DNA of 64,000 nt, taken from positions 17,072 to 81,071 of the forward strand of contig CAKMJT010000013.1 of the NCBI GenBank assembly GCA_927407015.1, given 5' to 3'. Both the position numbers and the translations under genes were made by a program. The notes beneath the pieces were generated by a model. It saw only the letters and a list, made by a program, of their open reading frames with translations. It was not told the DNA's origin and searched no databases. This document shows positions 63,720-64,000 of this stretch, one piece after another (position 1 is the first letter of the stretch; each line of letters opens with the position of its first letter). The DNA is from an uncultured Proteiniphilum sp. (GTDB lineage: Bacteria; Bacteroidota; Bacteroidia; Bacteroidales; Dysgonomonadaceae).

Positions 63720-64000
63720 AGCTTATAGTTCTTTAAGTGGGTTGTGAACTCTTTTATTGCCCGCATCAATCGCTTATGCTCCCTGTGTGCCTTTATCTCT
63801 TTGTGTATGGTACTTATGCCATAGTAAATAAAAGATGTTGCAAAAGCGACTAAAATCGCCATTCCTATTACTTCAACAGCAAGCTGGGGCTGTATGTCGA
63901 GGTCATGCGGCATATTCTCGAACTCTGGGATACCGCCTTCGACGATGAAGTTGGTGACGTTGTTGTCGGTGTTGAAGGCGTCGGAATCTTCGATGCCGTA
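63716..64000 (-). CDS. Chimeric frame: foreign 5' part joined to the small membrane protein, cut by the window edge
   Basis: The last 54 residues are a copy of the 56-residue element membrane protein (VIGMAILVAFATSFIYYGIS ...). Homology to the first copy ends abruptly at about 63877. Beyond it the frame stays open to the window edge through 41 unrelated residues (including DAFNTDNNVTNFIVEGG and PEFENMPHDLDIQPQLA) whose codons mostly end in C or G, unlike the AT-rich element. An ATG at 63913 allows a 65-residue product. The foreign part looks like a piece of another coding sequence; its family is not recognised. It may be a recombination junction or an assembly join. Confidence 0.55.
   Translation of the reverse strand, partial: YGIEDSDAFNTDNNVTNFIVEGGIPEFENMPHDLDIQPQLAVEVIGMAILVAFATSFIYYGISTIHKEIKAHREHKRLMRAIKEFTTHLKNYKL

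Overview
The window is a stretch of chromosome from a Bacteroidota bacterium, most likely order Bacteroidales. The evidence is promoters of the type TTTG-N19/20-TAnnTTTG in front of many genes and tRNAs, few recognisable Shine-Dalgarno sequences, gldE beside mutY/ssb, a long NusB, a fused FAD/Fe-S D-lactate-type dehydrogenase, an sdhC-sdhA-sdhB (fumarate reductase) set, and a hexosaminidase and outer-membrane barrels typical of the group. Family-level placement (for example Dysgonomonadaceae) is a guess. Most of the window is ordinary, fairly GC-balanced housekeeping sequence.

Layout. 0-9 kb: acyl-CoA ligase, leuS, YitT-type membrane protein, a large FAD/Fe-S dehydrogenase and a small winged-helix protein. 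9-12 kb: reverse-strand operon nusB-yajC-ybbR-coaE. 12-22 kb: a broken GH20 hexosaminidase, then rplY-pth-hslR, comB, kdsA-maf, aspartate kinase, hflX, a small barrel, a broken TRIC channel gene and mnmA. 22.6-26.3 kb: recJ-recQ. 26.5-33.2 kb: a compact AT-rich integrated element. 33.2-36.4 kb: tRNA-Arg and rplM-rpsI-rpsB-tsf. 36.5-40.2 kb: reverse-strand mutY-ssb-gldE-PPTase. 40.4-49.2 kb: HU with a tiny basic protein, RNase G/E, priA, an outer-membrane barrel and sdhCAB. 49.5-57.9 kb: trpS, DUF2156 and GNAT proteins, a DUF4091 remnant, corA, rsmA, a UPF0104 membrane protein, pepD, a HemG-like flavodoxin and a small membrane protein. 58.1-62.5 kb: S8 protease-xseA-xseB-ispD and an Lrp-type regulator. 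62.8-64 kb: tRNA-Pro, tRNA-Gly and part of a second element.

The most notable object is the element at about 26.5-33.2 kb. It encodes a tyrosine integrase, an excisionase-like HTH protein and an 829-residue primase-helicase whose C-terminus copies the SSB tip. Directly behind the helicase gene is a two-sided array of twelve GTTACAACC-type iterons flanking a very AT-rich core, which looks like a replication origin. Next come four small genes, one resembling small-terminase-type proteins of Bacteroidota phages. No relaxase, capsid or conjugation gene is present. This gene set and order resemble a minimal phage satellite (PICI-like) or another helper-dependent integrative replicon. Its last two genes, a 56-residue membrane protein and a 138-residue unknown joined by an ATGA overlap, occur again at the right edge of the window behind tRNA-Gly, where the homology stops abruptly inside the first of them.

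A second theme is gene decay: three cargo-type genes (GH20 hexosaminidase, TRIC channel, DUF4091 protein) survive only as remnants, two of them with clear internal deletions, while all neighbouring housekeeping genes look intact.
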